64,000 bases of DNA from Chryseobacterium sediminis (GCF_008386505.1 NZ_VUNZ01000003.1:434001-498000), one strand, 5' to 3'; numbered from the stretch's first letter, positions 9,194-18,624 are shown. Notes: generated by a model not told the origin, from the sequence alone. Numbers and translations are program-made.

Positions 9194-9646
9194 ATGCTTC
9201 ACGACGAAAGAATATTAAAACATAAGTTCGCTTATTTTTTTACAATTATTTTTGTCCTTTGCTGGATGATATTTTTTGCATACAATATGGTTAATATTTT
9301 TTTAAGAGGCTATGGATTAAAAGAAGAGTATAATACATTCAAGATAATTATTTATGTATTATACTTTTTAATACTCCCATTATTAACTGTTACATTTGTT
9401 AGTATTTTTAAAGAATCAAAAAAGATGTTTTTTTACCTAAATCTTTCTTTGTTTTTTATGCTTATTTTTCATGTCGTAATTTTTAATGGGAAATATCAAA
9501 AAATACAAAACCCTAGTACAGGATATGTATTTTCTTTTATACTTTTAAATATCTTACTTGTTGTAGGTCCTGTGGTATTGATAAATTATTTTAAACACAT
9601 TCCTACAGAAAACGAAATAGAAAATATAGGAAAACACAAAGAATAA
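9194..9646 (+). CDS. Hypothetical four-helix membrane protein
   Basis: 150 aa with about four hydrophobic segments (roughly residues 13-35, 50-72, 78-95 and 110-130) separated by short charged loops. There is no recognised domain. It starts 3 nt after the aminotransferase stop and ends 7 nt before galE, so it is in that operon. It is more AT-rich than its neighbours. A role linked to the glycan genes is only an inference from position. Confidence 0.7.
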   Translation: MLHDERILKHKFAYFFTIIFVLCWMIFFAYNMVNIFLRGYGLKEEYNTFKIIIYVLYFLILPLLTVTFVSIFKESKKMFFYLNLSLFFMLIFHVVIFNGKYQKIQNPSTGYVFSFILLNILLVVGPVVLINYFKHIPTENEIENIGKHKE

Positions 9647-9653
9647 AGAATAA

Positions 9654-10676
9654 ATGGCAATACTTGTTACGGGAGGACTTGGATATATTGGTTCTCACAC
9701 GGTGGTAGAACTTATCAATAGCGGCTTTGAAGTAGTTATTGTAGACGATTTATCCAATACGGAAAGGTTTATTTTAAAAAATATAGAAGAAATTACAGGT
9801 AAAAAGCCGGCTTTTTATCCTTTTGATCTAAAAAGAAAGGAACTTCTTACTCAGGTTTTTGATGCCTATAAGATTGATGGCTGTATCAATTTTGCAGCTT
9901 CCAAAGCAGTGGGAGAGAGCCAGATAAAACCTGTGGACTATTATGAAAATAATCTGTTCTCACTGATTAATATTCTTCAGGAATTTAAAGAAAGAGAAAT
10001 ATCCAACTTTATTTTCAGCTCGTCCTGTACAGTATACGGCCAGGCAGATTTAATGCCGATTGATGAAAATACTCCGTTAAAAGTACCTGAAAGTGTGTAT
10101 GGGAAAACAAAACAAATTGGAGAACAGATCCTGATTGATTTTGCAAAAGCCTATAACCGTAAAATTTCGTTATTAAGATATTTCAACCCGATTGGAGCCC
10201 ATCCTTCTGCAAAACTTGGAGAACTGCCGATAGGAATTCCTAATAATCTGGTACCTTATGTGATGCAGACGGCTTCAGGAGTTCGTGAAAAACTGAGCGT
10301 TTGGGGTGATGATTATGCTACAGAGGACGGAACAGCCGTTCGTGATTATATTTATGTTGTTGACCTGGCGAAAGCACACGTTGCCGCATTAAAAAAACTG
10401 ATGGAAGACTCTTCCCCTGAAGCTGTGATTGACACCTACAACCTTGGAACAGGAAAAGGTTCATCTGTGCTGGAAGTGGTGAAAGCATTTGAAAAGGCCA
10501 ATAATGTAGAAGTGCCTTATCAGATCTGCGCAAGAAGAGAAGGTGATATCACTATTGCATATGCCAACGCTGAAAAGGCTGAGAAAGAACTCAACTGGAA
10601 GTCTGAAACGTCTCTGGAAGAGTCCTTAAGAACAGTCTGGGAATGGCAGAAATATTTGAACACAAGGAATGTATAG
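9654..10676 (+). CDS. galE: UDP-glucose 4-epimerase
   Basis: 340 aa, normal for GalE, which interconverts UDP-glucose and UDP-galactose using tightly bound NAD. The Rossmann motif GGLGYIGSH is at residues 7-15, and the catalytic Ser lies in FSSSCTVYG (121-129). The YxxxK pair is Y149/K153 in VYGKTK, and the substrate region RYFNPIGAHPS is present. It is the third gene in an operon with the DegT aminotransferase and the membrane protein. It probably supplies hexose for LPS or capsule. Confidence 0.95.
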   Translation: MAILVTGGLGYIGSHTVVELINSGFEVVIVDDLSNTERFILKNIEEITGKKPAFYPFDLKRKELLTQVFDAYKIDGCINFAASKAVGESQIKPVDYYENNLFSLINILQEFKEREISNFIFSSSCTVYGQADLMPIDENTPLKVPESVYGKTKQIGEQILIDFAKAYNRKISLLRYFNPIGAHPSAKLGELPIGIPNNLVPYVMQTASGVREKLSVWGDDYATEDGTAVRDYIYVVDLAKAHVAALKKLMEDSSPEAVIDTYNLGTGKGSSVLEVVKAFEKANNVEVPYQICARREGDITIAYANAEKAEKELNWKSETSLEESLRTVWEWQKYLNTRNV

Positions 10677-10826
10677 TTTCAATGGTTGTGAAATTTTCCT
10701 CACCATATGAAAGAACAATTTAAAACGAATTATATAAACAAATTACAAAACGTCTTCCCTGAACCTTCGGCCTTTTATCCTTTTAAAAGAACATGTATTT
10801 CAGTGAAGTTTTAATTCAAAATTAAT

Positions 10827-11279
10827 ATGAAGACACAGAGAATAGGGATTACATTTTCCTCATTTGACTTATTACACGCCGGGCACATCAAAATGCTTGA
10901 AGAAGCTAAAACTGTATGTGACTATTTAATCGTTGGACTTCAGATCGACCCTTCCCACGATCGTCCCAACAAAAATAAGCCAAGCCAGACTATCGTTGAA
11001 AGGTATATTCAGCTGAAAGCAGTAAATGCTGTGGATGAGATCATTCCTTATTATACAGAAGAAGATCTACTGGATATTCTAAAATCATTTGTAATAGATG
11101 TAAGAATCATTGGGGATGATTATATGGACAGAGATTTTACAGGGAAACAATACTGTGAAGAAAAAGGAATTGAAATCTTTTACAACAAAAGAGACCATAG
11201 GTTTTCCACCAGTGATCTGAGAAGAAGAATCTATGAAGCTGAAAAAGAAAAAGACTCCAAAGCTGAGCCTGTAAAATAA
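10827..11279 (+). CDS. Cytidylyltransferase, glycerol-3-phosphate/TagD-like
   Basis: 150 aa. It has the nucleotidyltransferase signature HAGH (H17-H20 in SFDLLHAGHIKML) and the C-terminal RFSTSDLRRRI block, matching the RxxxTSxxxxR signature of CTP-dependent enzymes such as TagD. It would couple CTP to a small phosphorylated alcohol in the cytosol. The substrate is uncertain. A 150-bp gap separates it from galE, so it may have its own promoter, but the location suggests the same envelope-glycan theme. Confidence 0.85.
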   Translation: MKTQRIGITFSSFDLLHAGHIKMLEEAKTVCDYLIVGLQIDPSHDRPNKNKPSQTIVERYIQLKAVNAVDEIIPYYTEEDLLDILKSFVIDVRIIGDDYMDRDFTGKQYCEEKGIEIFYNKRDHRFSTSDLRRRIYEAEKEKDSKAEPVK

Positions 11280-11314
11280 ATTTTCAGTAAAAAAATATCA
11301 AAGATTATAAATAA

Positions 11315-11356
11315 AAAACAGTTGTAAACAAGAGCTTTACAGCTGTTTTTTATTTT
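11315..11356 (+). terminator. Terminator of the cytidylyltransferase gene
   Basis: Arms of the type AAACAGTTGTAAA and TTTACAGCTGTTT surround a short loop, followed by a T-rich run (TTTTTTATTTT). The A-rich left flank would let it work for the convergent hydrolase gene as well. Confidence 0.7.
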
Positions 11357-11414
11357 ACCGGAAACGGCGGGAAATTACTTTTTAAGAATATGATTTTTTT
11401 TAAAACTATATTTT

Positions 11415-12407
11415 CTATTCAAAATCTTTATCAATAAGATTCAGGAAGTCAAAAAACATTTCTTTCCAATGGCTTATTTGGGTTCCGTCTTCTTTTATTT
11501 CTTCAAAATTATGATTGCAGTTCAGATAAACTTTGCTTTTCAAATTCGTTTTTCTATGACGGATAAATTCAGCGGTAATTAAATCACTGGTTTCTATAGG
11601 AACTTTATCATCATGACTTCCAATGGTGACGAAGATGGGAATTTTTAATTTCAGAAGATTTTCTATAGGAGGTTCGTTTATAGCAACATTCCATTTGTAG
11701 GTGTCACCATTAAAATAATCTTTTACAGAGTCAGGATCTTGATAAATCTGATTATACCCTTTCATCAATTCATTAATTTTATCCTGAGCCTTGCCAGCAC
11801 TTAATTTTCCTTCCTGCATTTGTTTTCTGGTAAAAAGTATGTCATTAAATATTTGAGGCGTTGCATTCCCAGCTGAAAAACAAATATGGGTGATATTTTT
11901 ATTAAGAGTAGCTAATTTTGCGACCACATCACTTCCTTCAGAGTGCCCCAGTACAGCAATTATTTTTGCATTGGGATAGATTCTTTTTTTTATGAAATTA
12001 ATAACTTTATTGGCAGATTCAGCTCTGTCTAACACATTATTCCTCCGAGTAAATGTTGGAGAAGGCGTATAATTATTTAATGTTTTTGAGTAATAGGGTA
12101 ATCCAATTTTCTGTATATAAACGAATGCATAATCTTTTGGGAACTCTGCCATTAATTTTTTGGGATAGTTATTAAAACAACAGGGTTCAGTATCATTACC
12201 ATTTACCATAGGTAAATCACCACTGCCTTGCAGGTAGAGAAAAACTTTTTCTTTTGTTAAATTATCAGTTGTGTGAATATAGAAACGTATAGTATCTCCT
12301 TTATCAGGAATAATGTACTCTTTTAACTTTTGTTTTTCGGGAGTCTGCGCTAATGTGAAGATGGGAGAAAAGAATAGTATTAATAGGGCTCTTTGAAATA
12401 GTTCCAT
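11415..12407 (-). CDS. Exported alpha/beta-hydrolase
   Basis: 330 aa with a signal peptide (residues 1-20, ending FTLA-QT). The nucleophile elbow is GHSEGS with S156. A likely acid is in GSHDDKVPIE and the likely His is in NCNHNFEE near the C-terminus, so the triad appears complete. The conserved YLQGSGDLP segment may form the oxyanion loop. The substrate is unknown; an esterase or peptidase role in the periplasm is plausible. The 10 nt before the ATG (AAAATAACCT) are the same as before the TonB-type receptor gene at 15203. Confidence 0.8.
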   Translation of the reverse strand: MELFQRALLILFFSPIFTLAQTPEKQKLKEYIIPDKGDTIRFYIHTTDNLTKEKVFLYLQGSGDLPMVNGNDTEPCCFNNYPKKLMAEFPKDYAFVYIQKIGLPYYSKTLNNYTPSPTFTRRNNVLDRAESANKVINFIKKRIYPNAKIIAVLGHSEGSDVVAKLATLNKNITHICFSAGNATPQIFNDILFTRKQMQEGKLSAGKAQDKINELMKGYNQIYQDPDSVKDYFNGDTYKWNVAINEPPIENLLKLKIPIFVTIGSHDDKVPIETSDLITAEFIRHRKTNLKSKVYLNCNHNFEEIKEDGTQISHWKEMFFDFLNLIDKDFE

Positions 12408-12553
12408 AGGTTATTTTTAGTTTAGAAGATATGATTTTATACTTTGTGAATTTACACTAAAAAAACACAGTCTCAATATTAGAAAGATTATTACTTTTAG
12501 TTAGATAATATACCTATTTTTCTTTTTCCAATTCATTAATGATTTTTTAATAA

Positions 12554-12584
12554 AAAATCCCGAAAAGTAATTTTCGGGATTTTA
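12554..12584 (-). terminator. Terminator of the outer-membrane receptor gene
   Basis: The stem AATCCCGAAAA / TTTTCGGGATT with a 4-nt loop sits about 10 nt past the stop at 12594. A T-rich run follows on the minus strand. Confidence 0.85.
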
Positions 12585-12593
12585 TTTTTTTTA

Positions 12594-15203
12594 TTACATC
12601 GGGCCACCTTGTTGGTCGTCTCCGGCTGCATTGGAATTGATGTCCTTTTTCTTTTTAGGCTGATCTACTTTTTCACCCTGTTTAAATCTATAGGTTAAAG
12701 AAATAGAAAATTGTCTTGGCTGCCACTGCATATAATTTCTTCGGGTATAATCATCATTGAAGCTGAAAACTTCTCTGCTTCTTGTATTGAAGATATCCTG
12801 AATATTGAAAGAAATTGTTCCGTCTCCTTTCCAGATCGTTTTGGAAGCCCCAAGGTTCAGCGCATACATATCCTGAGTATTTTGGTTGGCAGATTTCTGC
12901 GCTCCTCTATAGAATCCCTGTAACTGTACACTTAATGTTTTATCCAGTTTGAACGTTGTATTAAGACGCGCTCTGGTAGAGAAACCATCTCCGGTAAAGT
13001 CCATGTTACGGGTTTGCTGCTGCTTATTCTTATCGATAGCATCATAATAAGCAATTCCTGTCGTTTTATATCCGAACATGTCTAAGCTACCCATTATTTT
13101 TAACCAAGCAAAAGGATCGTAAGTAAAGTTAAGATCCAAACCATAACGGTCGTCACTTCCCAGGTTGATAGGCTTTGTATAGAATACTCCTAGATTTTCG
13201 TCAGGTCTGTAGACTAGCATTTTAGTATCATCAGTAGCATGTCTGTAATATAAGGTAGGATTAATTGTGAACTTTTTTCTTGTAATATTATATCCTACTT
13301 CAAATGAATCTACATACGATGGGTTAAGATCTATGTTTCCTTCAAAAATATTCTGGCTGTTGCTGTAATTCGGGAAGGGAACCATGAAGAAAGATCTTGG
13401 TCTGTCTATTCTACGGGAATAATTAACTAAAATCTGATTGTTTTTAGATACATCATAGCTTAAGAATACACTCGGAAATAAATTATTGTAGTTCTTGGTT
13501 TTATTGATCGCCGGATCATTAGGATTCTGATTGATGTAATTGATCCTTACATTGGAAAGTTCATCTCTTAAACCAAGCTGATAAGCAAATTTTTCTCCGA
13601 TTTTACTTTTAAACTGTAAATAAAATGCATTGAAAATCTCTCTGTAATCCGTATCGTTATTATAATTTGGGATAAAAGGATTATTGGAAGTACTGCTTAC
13701 GAAATTATTGTAAGTATTGTCATTCACATCCAATCTGTATCCTGCTTCAATCTTAGACTGTTCTCCTATTGGTAATTCGTAGTCAGCCTTCCCAATAACC
13801 GTTTTGCTTACAGAATGTCTTCTGGTAATGTCCTGTACATCCGGTAGAAGGTCATTGGTCTCAAGAATATCTGCATTATTATTGCTTCTGTTTCTTTGTA
13901 AACTTAATGATACTGATAAATTCTGACCGTTATCATCAAATTTGTGATCTACACCTATATCTCCCTGGAATGCAAGATTATTAAATATCGTTTTAGATTC
14001 TCTCTGTCCGTAAGGGTTTAGTAATTGCCATGTTCCGGCAGTTCCGTTTGGATCTGACGGATCTTTGAAAAACCTGTGAAAACTGTCATAAGTCTGCAGA
14101 AGCTCATTTCCGTCTCCTTCAAAAGTTCTTACCAATCCTGTTACATTGATTGATGTTTTGTCAGACAGATCATACACAAAACCCGCACTTACATTATAAT
14201 TTTTGTTATATGTTTTACTGGTGGAGTTTTGCAGCTGGTGTGCAAGAACATCATTAGGCTGCGTATTAGGAAGGATCTTAGGAAAAGTAAGATTGTGATA
14301 TGTAGTTTCCGAATTATTTTTAGTTTTGTTTTCCGTATAGCCGCCGCCGCCGTTTACAAACCATGTCCAGTTATTTTTTCTCCAGCTCAGATTCGTATTA
14401 AGAGAGGTTCTTGGGAAATATCCTAAAGACCCTACAACACTGCCGTTAAATCCGATTTTTTTGTTCTTCTTAAGGATGATATTCAAAATACCGGAAGTTC
14501 CGCTTGCTTCAAACTTAGAAGAAGGGTTGGTAATGACCTCAATTCTTTCAATCTGATCAGCCGGGATACTTTGTAAAGCATTGGCACCGTCATCTATTCC
14601 CAGAAGGGCAGAAGGCTTTCCGTTGATCAGAAACTTTACATTGGTACTTCCTCTCATAGAAACCGTTCCATCCGTATCTACAGAAACTGAAGGAACATTG
14701 GTCAATACATCCTGAAGACTACCTCCTTTGCTCACGATATCCTGTGAAGGATCATATGTTTTCTTATCAAGTTCTACTTTATAAGGTTTTGCTGCTGAAG
14801 CGGTGATCACAACTCCCTGGATTTCCTTTGTTTTTCCATCAATGGTTGTAGCAGCTTCAGGCTCTAAAGATAATGCTCCGATATTTCCTGCAATTGCAAT
14901 ATTTTTACTGACTACATTTTTTTTGTAATCAATAGCTTCTACTGTGATATCATAATCTCCCGGTACAAGCTCAAGTTTATACTGTCCCTTTTCATCTGTC
15001 AGTACAGCATCACTTAATGTTTTGTTCACTTTATTGCTGAAAGTTACAGAGGCATAAGGAACCGGTTGGTTTTTTTTGTTGACAATAGTCCCTGAAACTC
15101 CAGCCTTCTCCTGTGCAAAAGCCATCGCCGCCGCTGAAAGTACTAACGTAAGTCCTAAAGTTTTTCTGGTGAAAATATTGACAATTTCTGTCTTATTCTT
15201 CAT
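12594..15203 (-). CDS. TonB-dependent-receptor-like outer-membrane protein
   Basis: 869 aa. A signal peptide (cleavage near AFAQ) precedes a carboxypeptidase-regulatory-like beta-sandwich (about 33-115: GVSGTIVNKKNQPVPYASV...). A plug domain follows (about 130-245: SKGGSLQDVLTNVPSVSVDTDGTV and IERIEVITNPSSKFEA), then a long beta-barrel of the type often called outer membrane beta-barrel family 3. It ends in a Gln/Lys/Asp-rich tail rather than an aromatic residue. The ligand is unknown; no SusD partner is adjacent. It is monocistronic with its own terminator. Confidence 0.9.
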   Translation of the reverse strand: MKNKTEIVNIFTRKTLGLTLVLSAAAMAFAQEKAGVSGTIVNKKNQPVPYASVTFSNKVNKTLSDAVLTDEKGQYKLELVPGDYDITVEAIDYKKNVVSKNIAIAGNIGALSLEPEAATTIDGKTKEIQGVVITASAAKPYKVELDKKTYDPSQDIVSKGGSLQDVLTNVPSVSVDTDGTVSMRGSTNVKFLINGKPSALLGIDDGANALQSIPADQIERIEVITNPSSKFEASGTSGILNIILKKNKKIGFNGSVVGSLGYFPRTSLNTNLSWRKNNWTWFVNGGGGYTENKTKNNSETTYHNLTFPKILPNTQPNDVLAHQLQNSTSKTYNKNYNVSAGFVYDLSDKTSINVTGLVRTFEGDGNELLQTYDSFHRFFKDPSDPNGTAGTWQLLNPYGQRESKTIFNNLAFQGDIGVDHKFDDNGQNLSVSLSLQRNRSNNNADILETNDLLPDVQDITRRHSVSKTVIGKADYELPIGEQSKIEAGYRLDVNDNTYNNFVSSTSNNPFIPNYNNDTDYREIFNAFYLQFKSKIGEKFAYQLGLRDELSNVRINYINQNPNDPAINKTKNYNNLFPSVFLSYDVSKNNQILVNYSRRIDRPRSFFMVPFPNYSNSQNIFEGNIDLNPSYVDSFEVGYNITRKKFTINPTLYYRHATDDTKMLVYRPDENLGVFYTKPINLGSDDRYGLDLNFTYDPFAWLKIMGSLDMFGYKTTGIAYYDAIDKNKQQQTRNMDFTGDGFSTRARLNTTFKLDKTLSVQLQGFYRGAQKSANQNTQDMYALNLGASKTIWKGDGTISFNIQDIFNTRSREVFSFNDDYTRRNYMQWQPRQFSISLTYRFKQGEKVDQPKKKKDINSNAAGDDQQGGPM

Positions 15204-15333
15204 AGGTTATTTTTTTGTATAAAATCGTGAAAGGATAACCCATATTATTTTGAATATCCATATCAATTTGATCTTCAAAATATTATGACTTTTATTATTT
15301 TTCTAACTGTAAATTTCTAGGTGCTTTCTAAAC

Positions 15334-16359
15334 TTATTTTATATTTTTTGAGTTGAGCCAGTCCTGATAAGCCTTTGCATTCACAGCATGTTCTTCAGCA
15401 CTTGCCGTAAACTTATGGTATCCAAACCTTGCCGGATCAGCACACATAAATATATAATTGTTGTTTTCAGCATTTAACACAGCATCAATCGAATTCTTAT
15501 CCACTACACAGATTGGTCCCGGAGGAATACCTGCATTTGCATAAGTGTTGTAAGGTGATGGTGTAGACAAATGCTTATATAATACTCTTTTAATAGATTC
15601 TTTAAAATTAGTCTGCTTATTAATTGCGTAGATCACCGTAGGGTCAGACTGAAGTTTCATCCCTTTTCTGTAACGGTTTAAATACAATCCGGCAATCGTT
15701 TTCATTTCATCTTTTTTTCCTCCGGATTCCTTATAAACAATTGAAGCCAATGCATAGATCTGATCTCTTGTAAGGCCAGACTGCTGTTCTTTGTTTTTTC
15801 TTTCACTCGTCCAGAAATCATTGTACTGATTTTCAAACTTTGCAAAAAATTCTCTTGGGCTTACAGTCCAGAAGAAATTATAGGTATCAATGAAGAAATA
15901 TTTTTTTAAATCTTCAACATTTTTATAGCCCTTCTCCTGTGCCACAGCATCCAGATCATTTATAAAATGTAACGAATCAATTTCCGTTTTTTTTGTCACC
16001 TTACCAATCATCTGATACATATCTCCAAAATCCCCGATTCTGTAAGAATTGGCTGTCTGGTTTCCAGCTTTGATCATATTGACAAGGTTTTTGTTACCTG
16101 TTCCGCTCTGGATATGATAACGTCCCGCTTTAAAATTGGTATCAAGACCTTTTTCTTTAGCCACCGCTTCAAAAGATTCCCTGTCTTTAATATAAGGAGA
16201 AATAGAATCGAGGATCTGTTTAAAACCTGCTCTGTGAGGAATCAGAACATAACCGTCTTTTTCTACGTTATTTCCTAAATATTTATTATAAAATCTCAAA
16301 CCAAAAAATCCTGCGGCTACAAAAACCAGCAGAATGATAATGAGAATAGCTTTTTTCAT
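15334..16359 (-). CDS. mltG: Endolytic transglycosylase MltG
   Basis: 341 aa. An N-terminal transmembrane anchor (residues 3-22) precedes a periplasmic YceG/MltG domain that cleaves nascent peptidoglycan glycan strands. The catalytic Glu is E211 in ASIVYKESGGKKDE. Downstream hallmark blocks are LQSDPTVIYAI, SPYNTYANAGIPPGPICVV and NNYIFMCADPARFGYHKF. It follows dapF by 31 nt, so the two are probably cotranscribed; both serve cell-wall metabolism. Confidence 0.95.
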   Translation of the reverse strand: MKKAILIIILLVFVAAGFFGLRFYNKYLGNNVEKDGYVLIPHRAGFKQILDSISPYIKDRESFEAVAKEKGLDTNFKAGRYHIQSGTGNKNLVNMIKAGNQTANSYRIGDFGDMYQMIGKVTKKTEIDSLHFINDLDAVAQEKGYKNVEDLKKYFFIDTYNFFWTVSPREFFAKFENQYNDFWTSERKNKEQQSGLTRDQIYALASIVYKESGGKKDEMKTIAGLYLNRYRKGMKLQSDPTVIYAINKQTNFKESIKRVLYKHLSTPSPYNTYANAGIPPGPICVVDKNSIDAVLNAENNNYIFMCADPARFGYHKFTASAEEHAVNAKAYQDWLNSKNIK

Positions 16360-16390
16360 TCTTATAAATGTTGATTAAAAGTTTTTGTTT

Positions 16391-17158
16391 TTAAAGAAGA
16401 TCTGTTTTACCTCTAAAAACTTGCTTTGCAGGACCTTCCAGCCAAATATTCTGGAATGCATCACCACTTTTTTCAGCATATACCTTAAGGTTTCCGCCTA
16501 AAGTTTTAACTTTTACAGAGGTTAGATTATGTTTTTGAAGAAAAGTTAAAGCAGATGCGGTAACTCCTGTTCCACAACTGTAAGTTTCGTCCTCAACGCC
16601 TCGTTCATAGGTTCTTACAAAAATTTCATTATCTGAAATTTTTTCTACAAAGTTCACATTGATTCCTTTTTCCTTATAATTTTCAGAATTTCTGATTCCA
16701 TATCCTTCGTCATAAACATGATAATCTTTCAGATTGTCTACATATTTTACGTAATGGGGAGATCCGGTATTTAGAACAAAGTCATTTCCATCTTGTGAAA
16801 TAGTGTCCACATTGATCATTTTCAATTTAATGATTCCGTTATGAATTTCAGCTTCATGCTCGCCGTCCGTTGCAATGAATTTGCATTTATCTTCAAAAAT
16901 GTCAAGGAAAAAAGCAAAAGCGACAAGACATCTTCCTCCGTTTCCGCACATCGTACTTTCTCCTCCGTCAGAATTGTAGTAGACCATTTTGAAATCATAG
17001 TTAGGATCGTTTTCCAATAGAATAAGACCGTCAGCACCTATCCCAAAACGTCTGTCACATAATTTTTCAATACTGTTTTTATCTTTAGTAAACTGCAGAT
17101 CACGGTTGTCTACCATTACAAAATCATTTCCTGTTCCCTGATATTTATAAAATTCCAT
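16391..17158 (-). CDS. dapF: Diaminopimelate epimerase
   Basis: 255 aa. It converts LL- to meso-diaminopimelate, the precursor of lysine and of the peptidoglycan cross-link. The two catalytic cysteines are present: C71 in STMCGNGGRC and C195 in ETYSCGTGVTA. The start matches the family (MEFYKYQGTGNDFVMVDNRD). It is the first gene of a dapF-mltG unit, with a TAATTTTG -7 box about 26 nt upstream. Confidence 0.96.
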   Translation of the reverse strand: MEFYKYQGTGNDFVMVDNRDLQFTKDKNSIEKLCDRRFGIGADGLILLENDPNYDFKMVYYNSDGGESTMCGNGGRCLVAFAFFLDIFEDKCKFIATDGEHEAEIHNGIIKLKMINVDTISQDGNDFVLNTGSPHYVKYVDNLKDYHVYDEGYGIRNSENYKEKGINVNFVEKISDNEIFVRTYERGVEDETYSCGTGVTASALTFLQKHNLTSVKVKTLGGNLKVYAEKSGDAFQNIWLEGPAKQVFRGKTDLL

Positions 17159-17183
17159 ATTTTTTTTGTCTAAATTGAAGAAG

Positions 17184-17191
17184 CAAAATTA
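17184..17191 (-). promoter_or_regulatory. Bacteroidota -7 box TAATTTTG for dapF-mltG
   Basis: A perfect TAnnTTTG on the minus strand, with its last G 26 nt before the dapF ATG. It lies between dapF and the terminator of the upstream gene. Confidence 0.5.
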
Positions 17192-17207
17192 ATATATTTA
17201 AAATGAA

Positions 17208-17232
17208 AAACGAACAGTGTTAGCTGTTCGTT
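17208..17232 (-). terminator. Terminator after the Asn/Gly-rich lipoprotein
   Basis: The stem ACGAACAG / CTGTTCGT with a short loop is followed on the minus strand by TTTTTC. It separates the pnuC unit from dapF. Confidence 0.85.
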
Positions 17233-17250
17233 TTCTTATTTATAATCGTT

Positions 17251-17925
17251 TTATCTAAAGCCGCCTCCGCCGCTCTGTTGTCTGTTTGAACCACTGCTTT
17301 GGCCGCTGGAGCTGTTTCTGAATCCACCGCCGGAAGATTCTGATCTGCCGCTGTTTTGGCTGCCACTGTTCTGGTTTCTGAATCCGCTGTTATTCTGAGT
17401 TCCCTGGCTGTTCTGATTACCGCTGTTTTGGTTTCTGAACCCGCCATTAGAATTTCGGAATCCGCTGTTGTTTTGGTTTCCCTGATTGTTCTGATTACCA
17501 TTATTCTGGTTTCTGAACCCGCTATTGCTATTGGAGTTTCTATTATTATTGAATCCTCCGTTATTATTATATGAACCGTTGCTATTCGTTGTACGCGTGT
17601 TCTGGAATCCATTTTGAGGTCTTGATGAAGAAGAAGATCTTCTTTCTACATAGACTTTTCTTCTGGAGTTATTATAACTGTCATAGTAATAAGGAATTCC
17701 ATTATCATAGTAGTAATTAACGTTGTTTCTGTAATAATAGCCGTCATTACCATAATATCCGCCGCTACCGTAATATCCGGAAGGAGCATAGTAATATCCG
17801 TTATTATAATAGGGATCACCATAACCATAATTTCCATTACTTCCGTATCCGTCGGTATATGCTAAACAAGAGGTTAAACTGGCAATAGCAAAAATACTGA
17901 CTGCTATTTTAAATAAATTTTTCAT
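17251..17925 (-). CDS. Low-complexity Asn/Gly/Ser-rich lipoprotein
   Basis: 224 aa with a lipobox (SLTSC) near residue 19. The mature part has two zones: a Tyr/Gly/Asn-rich zone (about 25-90) and an Asn/Gln/Ser/Gly-rich zone built from imperfect repeats of the type GFRNQNxGNQNxQG (about 125-224). A short basic-serine stretch (RRKVYVERRSSSSSR) divides them. Such regions are disordered and often found in surface or matrix-like proteins, but no function can be assigned. It starts 4 nt after the pnuC stop and is probably cotranscribed. The coding DNA is repetitive enough to open a long ORF in another frame. Confidence 0.75.
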   Translation of the reverse strand: MKNLFKIAVSIFAIASLTSCLAYTDGYGSNGNYGYGDPYYNNGYYYAPSGYYGSGGYYGNDGYYYRNNVNYYYDNGIPYYYDSYNNSRRKVYVERRSSSSSRPQNGFQNTRTTNSNGSYNNNGGFNNNRNSNSNSGFRNQNNGNQNNQGNQNNSGFRNSNGGFRNQNSGNQNSQGTQNNSGFRNQNSGSQNSGRSESSGGGFRNSSSGQSSGSNRQQSGGGGFR

Positions 17926-17929
17926 GACT

Positions 17930-18601
17930 TTATTGTACTTTTTTTTCTTTAAAACTTTTTTTCCAATTGACGTATCCTAAGATAGCCATTATAGTAAATA
18001 CCAAATATTGAACCGAAGTTATTCCAAGTCCCTTAAAAATCATCATAGGGATGCAAATAATATCTCCGATAATCCAGAAAATCCAGTTCTCAATGCGCTG
18101 TTTGGCCATAAACCACATTCCTACTAAAAATATTGAAGTGGTAAAAACATCCATCCAATTTGCCCAGTCCAGATGATACAATCCTAAACTGGTTCCCTCC
18201 ATAGAAAACTGATTATCAATATAAGGTTTGTAATAATAAATAAGAGTAACCAATGTCAGACTCAGTAGGAAAAGCAGGGTAGCATAAATCCATTCTTTTC
18301 GGGTAGCCCATGTAACTTCTACGTGAACATGATCTTCAGAATTTCTTGCCCATAGGACCCAGCCATAAATACTCATAACAGAATAGTAGACATTGATTAT
18401 GCAGTCTCCTAACAGTCCTGCATTGAAAAGAAGATATACATAGATCAGTGTTGAAATAATGCCGGTAGGGTATACCCATATATTTTTCTTAATGGAAAAA
18501 AATACGCTCAGTATTCCGAAAATAGCACCAGATGCTTCAAGCGTAATCTGTAAAGAATCATAGCTTTCATAAGGCTTTACAAAAAGATCATATAAATTCA
18601 T
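17930..18601 (-). CDS. pnuC: Nicotinamide riboside transporter PnuC
   Basis: 223 aa, an inner-membrane protein with about seven helices that takes up NAD precursors. The family signature is the helix pair around LDWANWMDVFTTSIFLVGMWFMAKQRIENWIFWIIGDI. I chose the ATG at 18601 (MNLYDLF) over the in-frame ATG at 18619 because two promoter boxes lie just upstream or inside the longer form. The downstream lipoprotein follows at once. Confidence 0.9.
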   Translation of the reverse strand: MNLYDLFVKPYESYDSLQITLEASGAIFGILSVFFSIKKNIWVYPTGIISTLIYVYLLFNAGLLGDCIINVYYSVMSIYGWVLWARNSEDHVHVEVTWATRKEWIYATLLFLLSLTLVTLIYYYKPYIDNQFSMEGTSLGLYHLDWANWMDVFTTSIFLVGMWFMAKQRIENWIFWIIGDIICIPMMIFKGLGITSVQYLVFTIMAILGYVNWKKSFKEKKVQ

Positions 18602-18606
18602 GCAAT

Positions 18607-18624
18607 CAAAAATAAGCAAAAATA
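18607..18624 (-). promoter_or_regulatory. Two overlapping-phase -7 boxes TATTTTTG for pnuC
   Basis: Two perfect TAnnTTTG boxes occur on the minus strand, at 18607-18614 and 18617-18624. The nearer one ends 6 nt before the ATG at 18601, the spacing also seen at 660 and 3657. Confidence 0.45.

Noticed and set aside
17220..17612. 130-codon minus-strand ORF with Thr/Glu/Arg repeats
   Set aside because: It overlaps the Asn/Gly-rich lipoprotein in another frame; its repeats simply mirror the repetitive DNA, and it lacks any plausible start.
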